From Nocardia mikamii NBRC 108933 (lineage in GTDB: Bacteria; Actinomycetota; Actinomycetes; Mycobacteriales; Mycobacteriaceae), in assembly GCF_001613505.1 (NCBI RefSeq), contig NZ_BDCM01000008.1, positions 124,001-188,000 of the forward strand: DNA of 64,000 nt, given 5' to 3'. Of this stretch, positions 1 to 7,257 are shown piece by piece (position 1 is the first letter of the stretch; each line of letters starts with the position of its first letter). The position numbers were made by a program, and so were the translations under genes. The notes beneath the pieces are model-generated. The model was not told where the DNA came from. It ran no database searches and saw only the letters and a program-made list of their open reading frames with translations.

Positions 1-395
1 GCATGGGCTGCACGATGATGCCGACCATGACCGCCGCGATCCAGACGCTGACCCACGCGCAGGTGGCGCGCGGTTCGACCTTGATGAACATCGTCAACCA
101 GGCGGCCGGTTCGATCGGTACCGCGATCATGTCGGTGCTGCTGACCAACATGCTGGAGAACCGTCCGCTGGCGCAGGCGGCGATCGGATCGCAGTTCGAT
201 CCGACCATCGCGCAGAAGCTGCCCCCCGAGCAGCTCGACGCCGGATTCGATCAGGCCGCCACCGCCTACGCGCACACCTACATCGTCGCCCTGGTACTGG
301 TTCTGGTGACGTTGATCCCGGCGGCGTTCCTGCCGCGCTCCAAACCGAAACTGCCCCAGGAAGGTGCCGATGCGCCGGTGCTGATGGGGCACTGA
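1..395 (+). CDS. MFS drug exporter, DHA2 type (C-terminal part only)
   Basis: This is the last ~130 residues of a gene that begins before the window. The reading frame is open from base 1 and stops with TGA at 393-395. It shows an amphipathic loop with a typical DHA2 stretch (SIGTAIMSVLLTNML), a long extracellular-type loop and a last hydrophobic helix (IVALVLVLVTLIPAAFLP) before a short charged tail. This matches the end of 14-helix EmrB/QacA proton-driven multidrug exporters. The substrate cannot be told from this end. A hairpin follows directly after the stop. Confidence 0.85.
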   Translation, partial: MGCTMMPTMTAAIQTLTHAQVARGSTLMNIVNQAAGSIGTAIMSVLLTNMLENRPLAQAAIGSQFDPTIAQKLPPEQLDAGFDQAATAYAHTYIVALVLVLVTLIPAAFLPRSKPKLPQEGADAPVLMGH

Positions 396-399
396 CCGT

Positions 400-416
400 C
401 GAGGGCCGAGCCCTCG
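400..416 (+). terminator. Hairpin after the MFS gene
   Basis: CGAGGGC-CGA-GCCCTCG is a perfect 7-bp stem with a 3-nt loop, starting 5 nt after the TGA at 393-395. There is no long T run, as is common in high-GC actinobacteria. Its place suggests transcription termination for the preceding gene. Confidence 0.5.
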
Positions 417-615
417 TTCACCGACGGCGATCGTGCATCGACTGCACGGACGCGCCACATGCCGTCCGGGCGTGGCCTTCGGGCCGGCCCGGGCGGCATG
501 CGGCGTTCCGGCGCGGGTCGTCCGGGGCGCCGCGGCGATCGCTGCTGAATTGCTGCCAACGTTCCGGTGACAGTTGGATCACTTTGGATGAACTCGTGGC
601 GATTCGAGTTGTACT

Positions 616-634
616 TTTGAATTCCCAGTTCAAA
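616..634. promoter_or_regulatory. Inverted repeat upstream of 669 gene
   Basis: TTTGAA (616-621) and TTCAAA (629-634) form an inverted repeat with a 7-nt spacer in an AT-richer patch about 35 nt before the gene starting at 669. It could be an operator. The rest of the 273-nt gap (396-668) holds no gene I can support. Confidence 0.3.
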
Positions 635-668
635 TGCACCGACGAGCGGGTGAACGAAAGGGGCGGTC

Positions 669-1049
669 ATGCCGTTGCGCAAGAGTTTGCTGGGATCGCG
701 AACCGGGTCGGTGGGCGCGAAAACCGTCACGTCCGTTCGCGTATCACTGACCCCGGAAGCGTTGACCACCGGCGGCCTGCTGCTCACCGCCGCCGGACTC
801 GCCCTGCTCGGTCCCCTGCTCGCGGCGATGCTGATCCGGGCCAGTGGCGCGGGCCGCACCGACGCGGCGGCGACGACACCGCTGGTGCTGGCGATGCTCG
901 CCGTGATCGTCGCTGTGGCGAGCGGTTTCGCTCTGTTCGTCTCCGCGTGGCGGCGGGCCCACACTCCGGCGACCGGACGCGTGCGCGGCGTCTCGACGGT
1001 GCGCGCCGAATCGGTGCGCTCCGAATTAGACAGCGGCGGTGGGCGATGA
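669..1049 (+). CDS. Small membrane protein of unknown function
   Basis: The product is 126 residues. Two strongly hydrophobic segments are visible, about residues 32-58 (TTGGLLLTAAGLALLGPLL) and 71-93 (LVLAMLAVIVAVASGFALFV), each flanked by Arg-rich stretches, so a two-helix inner-membrane protein is likely. A Shine-Dalgarno-like AAAGGGG lies 657-663, well placed for the ATG at 669. The stop TGA overlaps the ATG of the next gene (ATGA), which indicates translational coupling. I do not recognise the family. Confidence 0.65.
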   Translation: MPLRKSLLGSRTGSVGAKTVTSVRVSLTPEALTTGGLLLTAAGLALLGPLLAAMLIRASGAGRTDAAATTPLVLAMLAVIVAVASGFALFVSAWRRAHTPATGRVRGVSTVRAESVRSELDSGGGR

Positions 1050-1633
1050 GTATCGCCGATATCGAACGGGTGCGGCCCGATCGGCTGCGGTGCCGGCAGC
1101 TGCGGGTGCTGGCCGTGGTCACGAACGAATCCGGTTGCCGCGACGCGACTCAGGTGCTGCTGGAGCGGGCATATCGCCGCTGGTCGGGTCGACCGGACTG
1201 TGATCACTTCCCGCCTGTGCAGCGCTGGCGGGCTGTCGAACCGGGGTATCTGGACGGGGCGGAGTTGCTGCCGGGCTCGCTGATCGCCGCGGCGGCGGCG
1301 GGGCATCGTCCGCGTATTCGCGATCTGTCGCTCGGGGTGCAGGCCGCGCTCGTGCTGCATTCGGGATGTCCGGCGCTGGTCGAGGAGACGATGCTGCCGG
1401 GCGCGGGCCGCGGGGCGCTCGCGCAGGGGTCGCGGCGTGGTCTGTTCGTCTCCGTCTACGGGTTGCCCGAGGACGATATGACGCTGGCCGAAAGCGTGCT
1501 GGCCGGATATGCCGGGCTGGGCGCGCTGACGGTGGTGGAACGGTTCTCCCGGTGGCTGCCCGACAATGCCTCTCGTCCAACGGTATCGGTCCCCGCGCGC
1601 ACTGCGGGGACCGATCCGCGTGCCGTGGCGTGA
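1046..1633 (+). CDS. Conserved-looking protein of unknown function
   Basis: The product is 195 residues. The start ATG (1046-1048) overlaps the stop of the preceding membrane-protein gene by 4 nt, which decides the start among several upstream candidates in the same frame. The protein is soluble-looking, with an Arg-rich N-terminus, a middle GSLIAAAAAGHRPRIRDLSLG segment and a C-terminal GYAGLGALTVVERFSRWL stretch. No motif was recognised. Its last codons are part of a strong hairpin (1585-1615), and it ends only 6 nt from the convergent MFS gene. Confidence 0.6.
   Translation: MSIADIERVRPDRLRCRQLRVLAVVTNESGCRDATQVLLERAYRRWSGRPDCDHFPPVQRWRAVEPGYLDGAELLPGSLIAAAAAGHRPRIRDLSLGVQAALVLHSGCPALVEETMLPGAGRGALAQGSRRGLFVSVYGLPEDDMTLAESVLAGYAGLGALTVVERFSRWLPDNASRPTVSVPARTAGTDPRAVA
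1585..1615. terminator. 12-bp hairpin at the convergent gene ends
   Basis: ATCGGTCCCCGC (1585-1596) and GCGGGGACCGAT (1604-1615) are a perfect 12-bp inverted repeat with a 7-nt loop. It lies within the last codons of the plus-strand gene ending at 1633, just before the convergent MFS gene ending at 1640. A bidirectional terminator embedded in coding sequence is the simplest reading. Confidence 0.5.
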
Positions 1634-1639
1634 AGCGGT

Positions 1640-3121
1640 TCAGCTCGCCTGTGCCGGTTCGGGGTGCGGAGCCGGTTGCGCGGCGCGGTGGCGCAGCAGT
1701 ACCAGGCCCAGCAGCGCGGCCGCGAGGCTGAAACCGGCGCTGATCCACGCCCCGTAGGACATGGCCGTGGTGAACGCCGACTTCGCCGGTTCGCCGAAGC
1801 CGAGAGCGAAGGCGTTGCCGATGTTCTCGCGCGCCGCCGCCGGGACGTCGGCCGGCATGTGCGAGGTGAACACGCCCGCCAGCACACTGCCGAGCACCGC
1901 GATGCTGACGGCCATACCCACCTGCTGGATGGTGTCGTTCATCGCCGAGCCCACACCGGCGTGCTCGAGCGGGATCGCGCTCATGATCGCGGCATAGGCC
2001 GCGGGGCCGGCGAGGCCACCCCCGACGCCCATCACCAGCATCGAGGTGAGCACCCACGCGTAGCTGTCGGCGTTGGCGAGGATGACGAACGCCGCGGCCA
2101 TCACCGCCAAGCCGGCGACGATGAGGGTTTTGTTGCTCAGCTTCTTGCCGAGAGTGGCGCCCAGCCCATTGCACACCGCGGCGGCCACGGCGTAGGGCAG
2201 CAGTGCCAGCCCCGCTTTCATCGGGCCGTATCCGAGGACGAACTGCAGGTACTGGGTGAGCATCAGCATCACCGCGCCCATGCCGAACACCATCAGCAGC
2301 AGCGTCAGGCAGGTGCCGGTGAAGTCGCGATTGCGGAACACCGCCAGCGGCAGCATCGGATGCGGCGAGCGGTACTCCCAGTAGGTGAATCCGGCCGCGG
2401 CCACCACCGCGAGCGCGATGACGGGGATATTCCATTCGCGTTCGATGATCACGTAGACGGTCGCGGTGAGCGCCGCGATCGACAGCAGGACGCCGACGAG
2501 GTCGACCGGTCGTTGCTGCCCGTAGGTTTCGGGCATCAGGACCACCGCGGCGATGATGGCGACGATCGCGACGGGGATGTTGAGCAGGAAGACCGACCCC
2601 CACCAGAAGTGCTGCAGCAGAAAACCGCCCAGGGTGGGGCCGAGGACGATGCCGACCATCGACACCGTCGACCAGCCGGCCATCGCCTTGCGGCGTTCGT
2701 CCTCCTCGAAGGTCGTCATCAGGATCGACAGGGTCGAGGGCATGAGCAGCGAACCGCCGACGCCCATCGCGGCGCGGGCGGCGATCACCTGCCACGGTTC
2801 GCTGGCCAGGACCGCCAGCAGTGACGCCGCGCCGAAGACCGCGAGTCCGGTGATGAGCATGCGGCGGCGGCCGAACCGGTCGGACAGGCTGCCTGCGGTG
2901 AGCAGGAGTCCGGCGAAGACCAGGACGTAGGCGTCGAGGATCCACTGGATGTCGGACGGGCTCGCGCCCAGTTCCCGGATCAGGGACGGGATGGCCAGGT
3001 TGAGGACGGTGCCGTCGATCATCAGCACCAGCAGGGACAGGCAGAGCACACCCAGGATCCACCAGCGGCGGGGATCGCGCGAGGGCGTCTCGGCGGATTC
3101 TCGTACAGTGTTCGATTCCAC
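1640..3121 (-). CDS. MFS multidrug exporter, DHA2 (EmrB/QacA) type
   Basis: The product is 493 residues, about the usual size for 14-helix DHA2 transporters. The N-terminal helix carries LMIDGTVLNLAIPSL (motif D1-like). Motif A appears as GSLSDRFGRRRML, and the motif C region as VLGPTLGGFLL. Such proteins export drugs or metabolites across the inner membrane using protons. The GTG start at 3121 is the only plausible start. The gene is divergent from a TetR gene, with three operator-like palindromes in between, one inside its first codons, so repression by that TetR is likely. The substrate is unknown. Confidence 0.88.
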   Translation of the reverse strand: MESNTVRESAETPSRDPRRWWILGVLCLSLLVLMIDGTVLNLAIPSLIRELGASPSDIQWILDAYVLVFAGLLLTAGSLSDRFGRRRMLITGLAVFGAASLLAVLASEPWQVIAARAAMGVGGSLLMPSTLSILMTTFEEDERRKAMAGWSTVSMVGIVLGPTLGGFLLQHFWWGSVFLLNIPVAIVAIIAAVVLMPETYGQQRPVDLVGVLLSIAALTATVYVIIEREWNIPVIALAVVAAAGFTYWEYRSPHPMLPLAVFRNRDFTGTCLTLLLMVFGMGAVMLMLTQYLQFVLGYGPMKAGLALLPYAVAAAVCNGLGATLGKKLSNKTLIVAGLAVMAAAFVILANADSYAWVLTSMLVMGVGGGLAGPAAYAAIMSAIPLEHAGVGSAMNDTIQQVGMAVSIAVLGSVLAGVFTSHMPADVPAAARENIGNAFALGFGEPAKSAFTTAMSYGAWISAGFSLAAALLGLVLLRHRAAQPAPHPEPAQAS

Positions 3122-3156
3122 TCGAGCAGCGTACGATAAACTCGAACAGTGTGCGA
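3101..3156. promoter_or_regulatory. Three 15-bp quasi-palindromes between tetR and MFS genes
   Basis: Three related sites share the form TCGWRCA-G-YGTDCGA: TCGTACAGTGTTCGA (3101-3115), TCGAGCAGCGTACGA (3122-3136) and TCGAACAGTGTGCGA (3142-3156). Start-to-start distances are 21 and 20 bp, about two helical turns, so bound dimers would sit on one face of the DNA. Position and symmetry fit operators of the divergent TetR. The first site lies in the first codons of the MFS gene, suggesting a leaderless or very short-leader transcript. Confidence 0.6.
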
Positions 3157-3174
3157 GGCAATTACAGTGGTGCC

Positions 3175-3972
3175 GTGACCAAACCGTTCAGCTCGGTGTG
3201 GATGCGGCAGGCCCGCCCGCCCAGGAGGTCGGGGCTGACCCGCGATCAGATCGTCGCGGCCACCGTGGAACTGCTCGACGCCGACGGCCTCGACGCGCTG
3301 AGCATGCGCAAACTCGGCGCGCGCCTCAACGCCGGGGCGACCAGCCTCTACTGGTATGTGGCCAACAAGGACGAGCTCCTGGAATTGGCGCTCGACGAGG
3401 TCTGGGGACTGGTCGAGACACCAGATCCCGACCACGCGAACTGGCGGGAGGTCTTCACCACCTTCGCCTACAGTCTGCGCGCCACCATCCGATCGCATCC
3501 GTGGGCGGCGAGCCTGCTGGGACAGCTGCCCAGCGTCGGCCCCCACGCCTTCGCGCTCACCGACCGGCTGCGCCGCACCTGCCTGCGGGCCGGATTCGAC
3601 GGCACCGACGTCTACCTGGCCACCGCCCTGGTGATGAGTTTCATTCTGGGACAGGTGATTCCGGAACTGACCTACCGCAAGGCCGTCGGCGGCGAGGTCG
3701 ACCACCAATCGGTGCTCGCCTCGATGGACCAGCTGGCCGCGGACTATCCGCAACTGCGCGCCGACTACCGCGACGCGCTACCACAGGATCCGGAGGTGGC
3801 ACGAGCGCTGGCGTTCGACTTCGGCCTGGTCTGTGTCCTGGACGGGATGGCCGCGCGTCTGGGTGAGCCGCCCACGGCCGATCTGGGCCGCCCCGGTACG
3901 GCACCGCACGAGGAGCCGGAAGCGTCGCCGCACCCGGAACTCAGCGGCGCACCCGATAACGCAGGTGAGTGA
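3175..3972 (+). CDS. TetR family regulator with TetR_C domain
   Basis: The product is 265 residues. The N-terminal HTH (about residues 15-60) reads LTRDQIVAATVELLDADGLDALSMRKLGARLNAGATSLYWYV in outline, typical of the TetR class with a tetracycline-repressor-like C-terminal domain. I prefer GTG 3175 (MTKPFSSVW) because the next upstream GTG (3151) lies inside an operator-like palindrome; 3151 remains possible. The gene is divergent from the DHA2 exporter it probably represses. Its 3' end overlaps the convergent reductase gene by 32 nt. Confidence 0.85.
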   Translation: MTKPFSSVWMRQARPPRRSGLTRDQIVAATVELLDADGLDALSMRKLGARLNAGATSLYWYVANKDELLELALDEVWGLVETPDPDHANWREVFTTFAYSLRATIRSHPWAASLLGQLPSVGPHAFALTDRLRRTCLRAGFDGTDVYLATALVMSFILGQVIPELTYRKAVGGEVDHQSVLASMDQLAADYPQLRADYRDALPQDPEVARALAFDFGLVCVLDGMAARLGEPPTADLGRPGTAPHEEPEASPHPELSGAPDNAGE

Positions 3973-4540
3973 CCCGTTTGCCCGCCACGACAACCGGATC
4001 CTCCAGCAGGTGCGGTGCGGCGCCGAGATGATCGAACATCGGTGTGCCGCCGCCGAGCAGCACCGGCACCAGATCGATCCAGATCTCGTCGAGCAGTCCG
4101 GCCTCGAGGGTCTGGCGGGCCATCGTGCCGCCGTTGACGCCCACCGCCCGGTCGCCGGCGATCGCGGCCGCGCGCTCGATCGCGGCCTCGATCCCGTCGG
4201 TGACGAAGGTGAACGGCGCCCCGGGATGCGAGTCGATCCACTGCTGCGGAATGCGATGGGTGACAACGACTATCGGCCGGTCGAACGGGTGGATCCCACC
4301 CCAGCCGTCGGTGAGGTCGAACAGCCGGCGCCCGACCACGAACACACCCACCGCGTCGAGATAGGCCGCGACATGGTCGTGATCGACCTCGGTCATCGCG
4401 AACCGCAACTCCGGATGGGTACTCGGGTAGACGCGGTCACCGGCCTCGTACCACGCGAACAGATGCTCGAATCCCGATTCCTCCGGCCCGGCGATATATC
4501 CGTCGAGCGACATACTCGCTCCGCACACCACTGTCGCCAT
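3941..4540 (-). CDS. Dihydrofolate reductase / RibD C-terminal family protein
   Basis: The product is 199 residues. The start MATVVCGASMSLDGYIAG is the classic opening of the RibD-C/DHFR-like family. VGRRLFDLTDGW (nucleotide-binding loop region) and GVNGGTMARQTLEAGLLDEIWIDLVPVLLGGGTPMF in outline follow, as expected for NADPH-dependent reductases of this fold. GGAG lies 7 nt before ATG 4540, which favours it over an in-frame start at 4567. The physiological substrate of these stand-alone proteins is generally unknown. Confidence 0.85.
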   Translation of the reverse strand: MATVVCGASMSLDGYIAGPEESGFEHLFAWYEAGDRVYPSTHPELRFAMTEVDHDHVAAYLDAVGVFVVGRRLFDLTDGWGGIHPFDRPIVVVTHRIPQQWIDSHPGAPFTFVTDGIEAAIERAAAIAGDRAVGVNGGTMARQTLEAGLLDEIWIDLVPVLLGGGTPMFDHLGAAPHLLEDPVVVAGKRVTHLRYRVRR

Positions 4541-4626
4541 CTCGTCGCTCCTTCGACTCTCCCACACGGGCTCTCACCGGGACAGACGAGCGCCGCGGCC
4601 GGAATTCACCGGCGCGGGCCGGGGAG

Positions 4627-5253
4627 TCAGCCGCGATACATCGACCGATACGCCCCGATCACCGCGACCAGATGGTCCACCACCTGATCGCGGTCGGCGC
4701 GCAGCGAGCCGTTGAGCCAGGCCGCGAACAGTCCGGCATTGCCCGAGGCCATGGTGACCGCGGCCATCCGCCGCCGCATCGGATCGTCGATATCGGTGAA
4801 CAGATGATCCTGGATGAGCCGGGTGAACGTCGGCATCACCGCGATCGTGGTCTGGCCCAAACCGGTGCTCGAATACGGTTCGACCAGGAACAGTCGCGAT
4901 TTGCGGGGATCGGCGAGGACCTTGTCGACCAGCACCCTCGCCAGTTCGCGGTCGCGGTCGGGATCGGCGGCCGCGGCGAAGGAGGTCATCGGTTCCCGGA
5001 AGTCGTCGGCGACCTGCCGGTAGAGCACGTCCAGCAGATCGTCGCGGCCGGTGAAACTTTCGTAGAAGTAGCGGTCGGTCAGCCCCGCGCGCCGGCACAC
5101 CGCGCGCATGGTGACCGCGCCCGCCCCGGCCTCGCCGATCAGGTCCAACGCGGCCTCGAGCAACGCGGTCCGGCGCGCCTCGCGGCGCTCGGTGAGCGTG
5201 GTACCACCCCAGATGCGGGTGTCGTTGTCGGCGGAGTCCTGACCTGTTCGCAC
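4627..5253 (-). CDS. TetR family regulator
   Basis: The product is 208 residues. The HTH is at about residues 17-65 (RREARRTALLEAALDLIG...TMRAVCRRAGLTDRYFYESF). I chose GTG 5253 because a longer frame would run into the upstream antiporter gene; this leaves a 23-nt gap to that gene's stop. It lies downstream of and on the same strand as the antiporter, so the two are probably co-transcribed. The ligand is unknown. Confidence 0.8.
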   Translation of the reverse strand: MRTGQDSADNDTRIWGGTTLTERREARRTALLEAALDLIGEAGAGAVTMRAVCRRAGLTDRYFYESFTGRDDLLDVLYRQVADDFREPMTSFAAAADPDRDRELARVLVDKVLADPRKSRLFLVEPYSSTGLGQTTIAVMPTFTRLIQDHLFTDIDDPMRRRMAAVTMASGNAGLFAAWLNGSLRADRDQVVDHLVAVIGAYRSMYRG

Positions 5254-5276
5254 GGTCTCGAGCCTAACGGTTCGGT

Positions 5277-7145
5277 TCAGCCCAGGATTTCGTCGACATA
5301 ACACCAGCGCCATTTCTCGCCGGGCTCCACACTGCGCATCACCGGATGCGTCGAGTCGTGGAAGTGCTTGGTGGCGTGGTTGCCGACCGAGGAATCGCAG
5401 CAGGCGATATGCCCGCAGGTCAGGCACATGCGCAGATGCACCCACGTCAACCCCTCGGCGACACATTCGGAACAGCAGTCGGGATGGTCGGGGGTGTGGG
5501 TGTGCGGTGCGGCGACGAGGTGTTCACAGCCGCCGGAGACCGGGGCGGCCAGGGGAGCGGCGGCCTCGTCGTCGTCGGCCTCGCTGATCCGGTCGATCGT
5601 CGACTCTTCCAGATCGATCGCGGTCATCACCTGTTCGAGTACTTCGTGGTCGATGCCGCCACCGTCGCGGGCGCGTAGCACCGCCTCGCGTTCGGCGTGC
5701 AGCATCACCAGCCGCAGCCGCCGGTATTCGCCGCTGGGGGTGACGCGCACCGACTCCGCGCGCCCGAGTTGTTCCCATGCCGCGTGGCTGCGCCGCGCCA
5801 CCCGGTCGCGCAGGCTCGCCACCACCTCGGGCGGAGTTTCGGGGGCGACCGCCTCGTCGAGGGCCTCGAGTCCGGCGGTGGTGGCCTGCTGCAACAGCGC
5901 GGCCTCCTGCAGCGCGTCCTCGGCGCGACTGGGACCGCGCAGTTGCAGCACCCGCACCAGCGCAGGCAGCGAAATACCCTGCAGCAGCAGCGTTCCGCCT
6001 ACCACGACGAGGGCCAGCAGTTTCAGCGTCGCCAGCTGCGGGGTGTCGTCGGGCAGCAGGGTGGCCGCGGCGAGGGTGACCACCCCGCGCATCCCGGCCC
6101 ACGACACCACCGCCGGGCCGGTCCAGGTGGGTTTGGGTTTGCCGCGGGGGCGGCTTTCGACGAACCAGGAGAAGTAGGTGGCGGGAAAAACCCAGATCGG
6201 TCGCACCACGATGACGGTGACCAGCACGGCGACGGCGGTGAACACGATGGTGGCGTGGTCGAGTCCGCTGTGCCAGGCGTCGTCGACGATGTGGCGGACC
6301 TGCAGGCCGATCAGCAGGAATACCGCGCTCTCCAGCAGGAATTGGATGGTGCGCCAGTTGGTGCGTTCGGCCACGCGGGAGGCCGCCGACTGCCATACCG
6401 GGGCGCCCTGGCCGAGGATCAGCCCGCACACCACCACCGCGATCACGCCGGAGGCGTGTGCGGCCTCGGCGGGCAGATACGCCGCGAACGGCGCCAGCAA
6501 CGACACCCCGGTGTCGAGCACCGGATCGGTGATGCGGCGGCGCACCAGCACCAGCACCGCGGCCGCGGCGATGCCGATGACCGCGCCACCGGCGGCCGCG
6601 TAGACGAAGTCGCCGCCGGCCTGCCACACACTGAAACTGCCCGCCATCGCGGCGATCGCGGTGCGCAACGCGACCAGCGCGGTGGCGTCGTTGAACAGCG
6701 ATTCGCCCTCGAGCAGGGTGACGATGCGCCGCGGCATCCCGACCCGGCGGGCCACCGCGATCGCGGCCACCGCGTCCGGCGGCGCGACGATCGCGCCGAG
6801 TGCGACCGCGGCCGCGAACGGCACCGGCAGCAGCTGCCACACCACCGCCGCGACCGCGAAGGTGGTGGCCAGCACGAGGCCGACCGACAGCAGGGTGATC
6901 GAGACCTTCTTCGGTTTGAATTCCAGCAGCGAGGTGCTGATCGAGGCCGTGTACAGCAGCGGCGGCAGCAGACCCAGCAGCACCCACTCCGGATCGATGT
7001 CGATCTGCGGGACGAACGGCAGGTAGGAGGCGACGACCCCGGCGACGGTGAGCAGCAGTGGTTCGGCCATGCCGATACGGCGCGCCAGCGCCGCCAGCGC
7101 GACCGCCACGGCGAGCACGGCCACAACCCCGAACGCGATATGCAC
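5277..7145 (-). CDS. CPA1 Na+/H+ antiporter with C-terminal UBP-type zinc finger
   Basis: The product is 622 residues. Residues ~1-420 form the multi-helix CPA1 exchanger: VAPPDAVAAIAVARRVG (ion-binding helix region), EGESLFNDATALV and SWAGMRGVVTLAAA are signature motifs. A cytosolic helical linker (~420-535) follows. The last ~80 residues are a Cys/His-rich UBP zinc finger: CEHL, CCSEC, CLTCGHIACC, H-x3-H-x3-H spacing and EKWRWCYVDE. Antiporters move protons against Na+ or K+ at the inner membrane; the zinc finger is probably regulatory (inference). The GTG start at 7145 directly precedes the first membrane helix. Confidence 0.88.
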   Translation of the reverse strand: MHIAFGVVAVLAVAVALAALARRIGMAEPLLLTVAGVVASYLPFVPQIDIDPEWVLLGLLPPLLYTASISTSLLEFKPKKVSITLLSVGLVLATTFAVAAVVWQLLPVPFAAAVALGAIVAPPDAVAAIAVARRVGMPRRIVTLLEGESLFNDATALVALRTAIAAMAGSFSVWQAGGDFVYAAAGGAVIGIAAAAVLVLVRRRITDPVLDTGVSLLAPFAAYLPAEAAHASGVIAVVVCGLILGQGAPVWQSAASRVAERTNWRTIQFLLESAVFLLIGLQVRHIVDDAWHSGLDHATIVFTAVAVLVTVIVVRPIWVFPATYFSWFVESRPRGKPKPTWTGPAVVSWAGMRGVVTLAAATLLPDDTPQLATLKLLALVVVGGTLLLQGISLPALVRVLQLRGPSRAEDALQEAALLQQATTAGLEALDEAVAPETPPEVVASLRDRVARRSHAAWEQLGRAESVRVTPSGEYRRLRLVMLHAEREAVLRARDGGGIDHEVLEQVMTAIDLEESTIDRISEADDDEAAAPLAAPVSGGCEHLVAAPHTHTPDHPDCCSECVAEGLTWVHLRMCLTCGHIACCDSSVGNHATKHFHDSTHPVMRSVEPGEKWRWCYVDEILG

Positions 7146-7257
7146 GTGCCCATCGTGCCAGTTGAGCCTGGTAGTTCGCGCATCCGGGCACCGGGGCCGG
7201 TCCGGGTGCGGCACGGCCGGACGGCACGCGGCGGCGGCGATCCGCATACTGGACACG

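Noticed and set aside
278..1360. Long open frames opposite real genes (for example 278-1360 minus, 22317-25748 minus, 47909-51232 minus)
   Set aside because: They are Arg/Gly/His-rich antisense shadows of high-GC genes without domain motifs.
3142..3156. TCGAACAGTGTGCGA looked like an SOS box
   Set aside because: The mycobacterial-type box has a 4-nt centre (TCGAAC-N4-GTTCGA); this site and its two neighbours have a 15-bp frame with different right arms and sit between tetR and an exporter gene, so TetR operators fit better.
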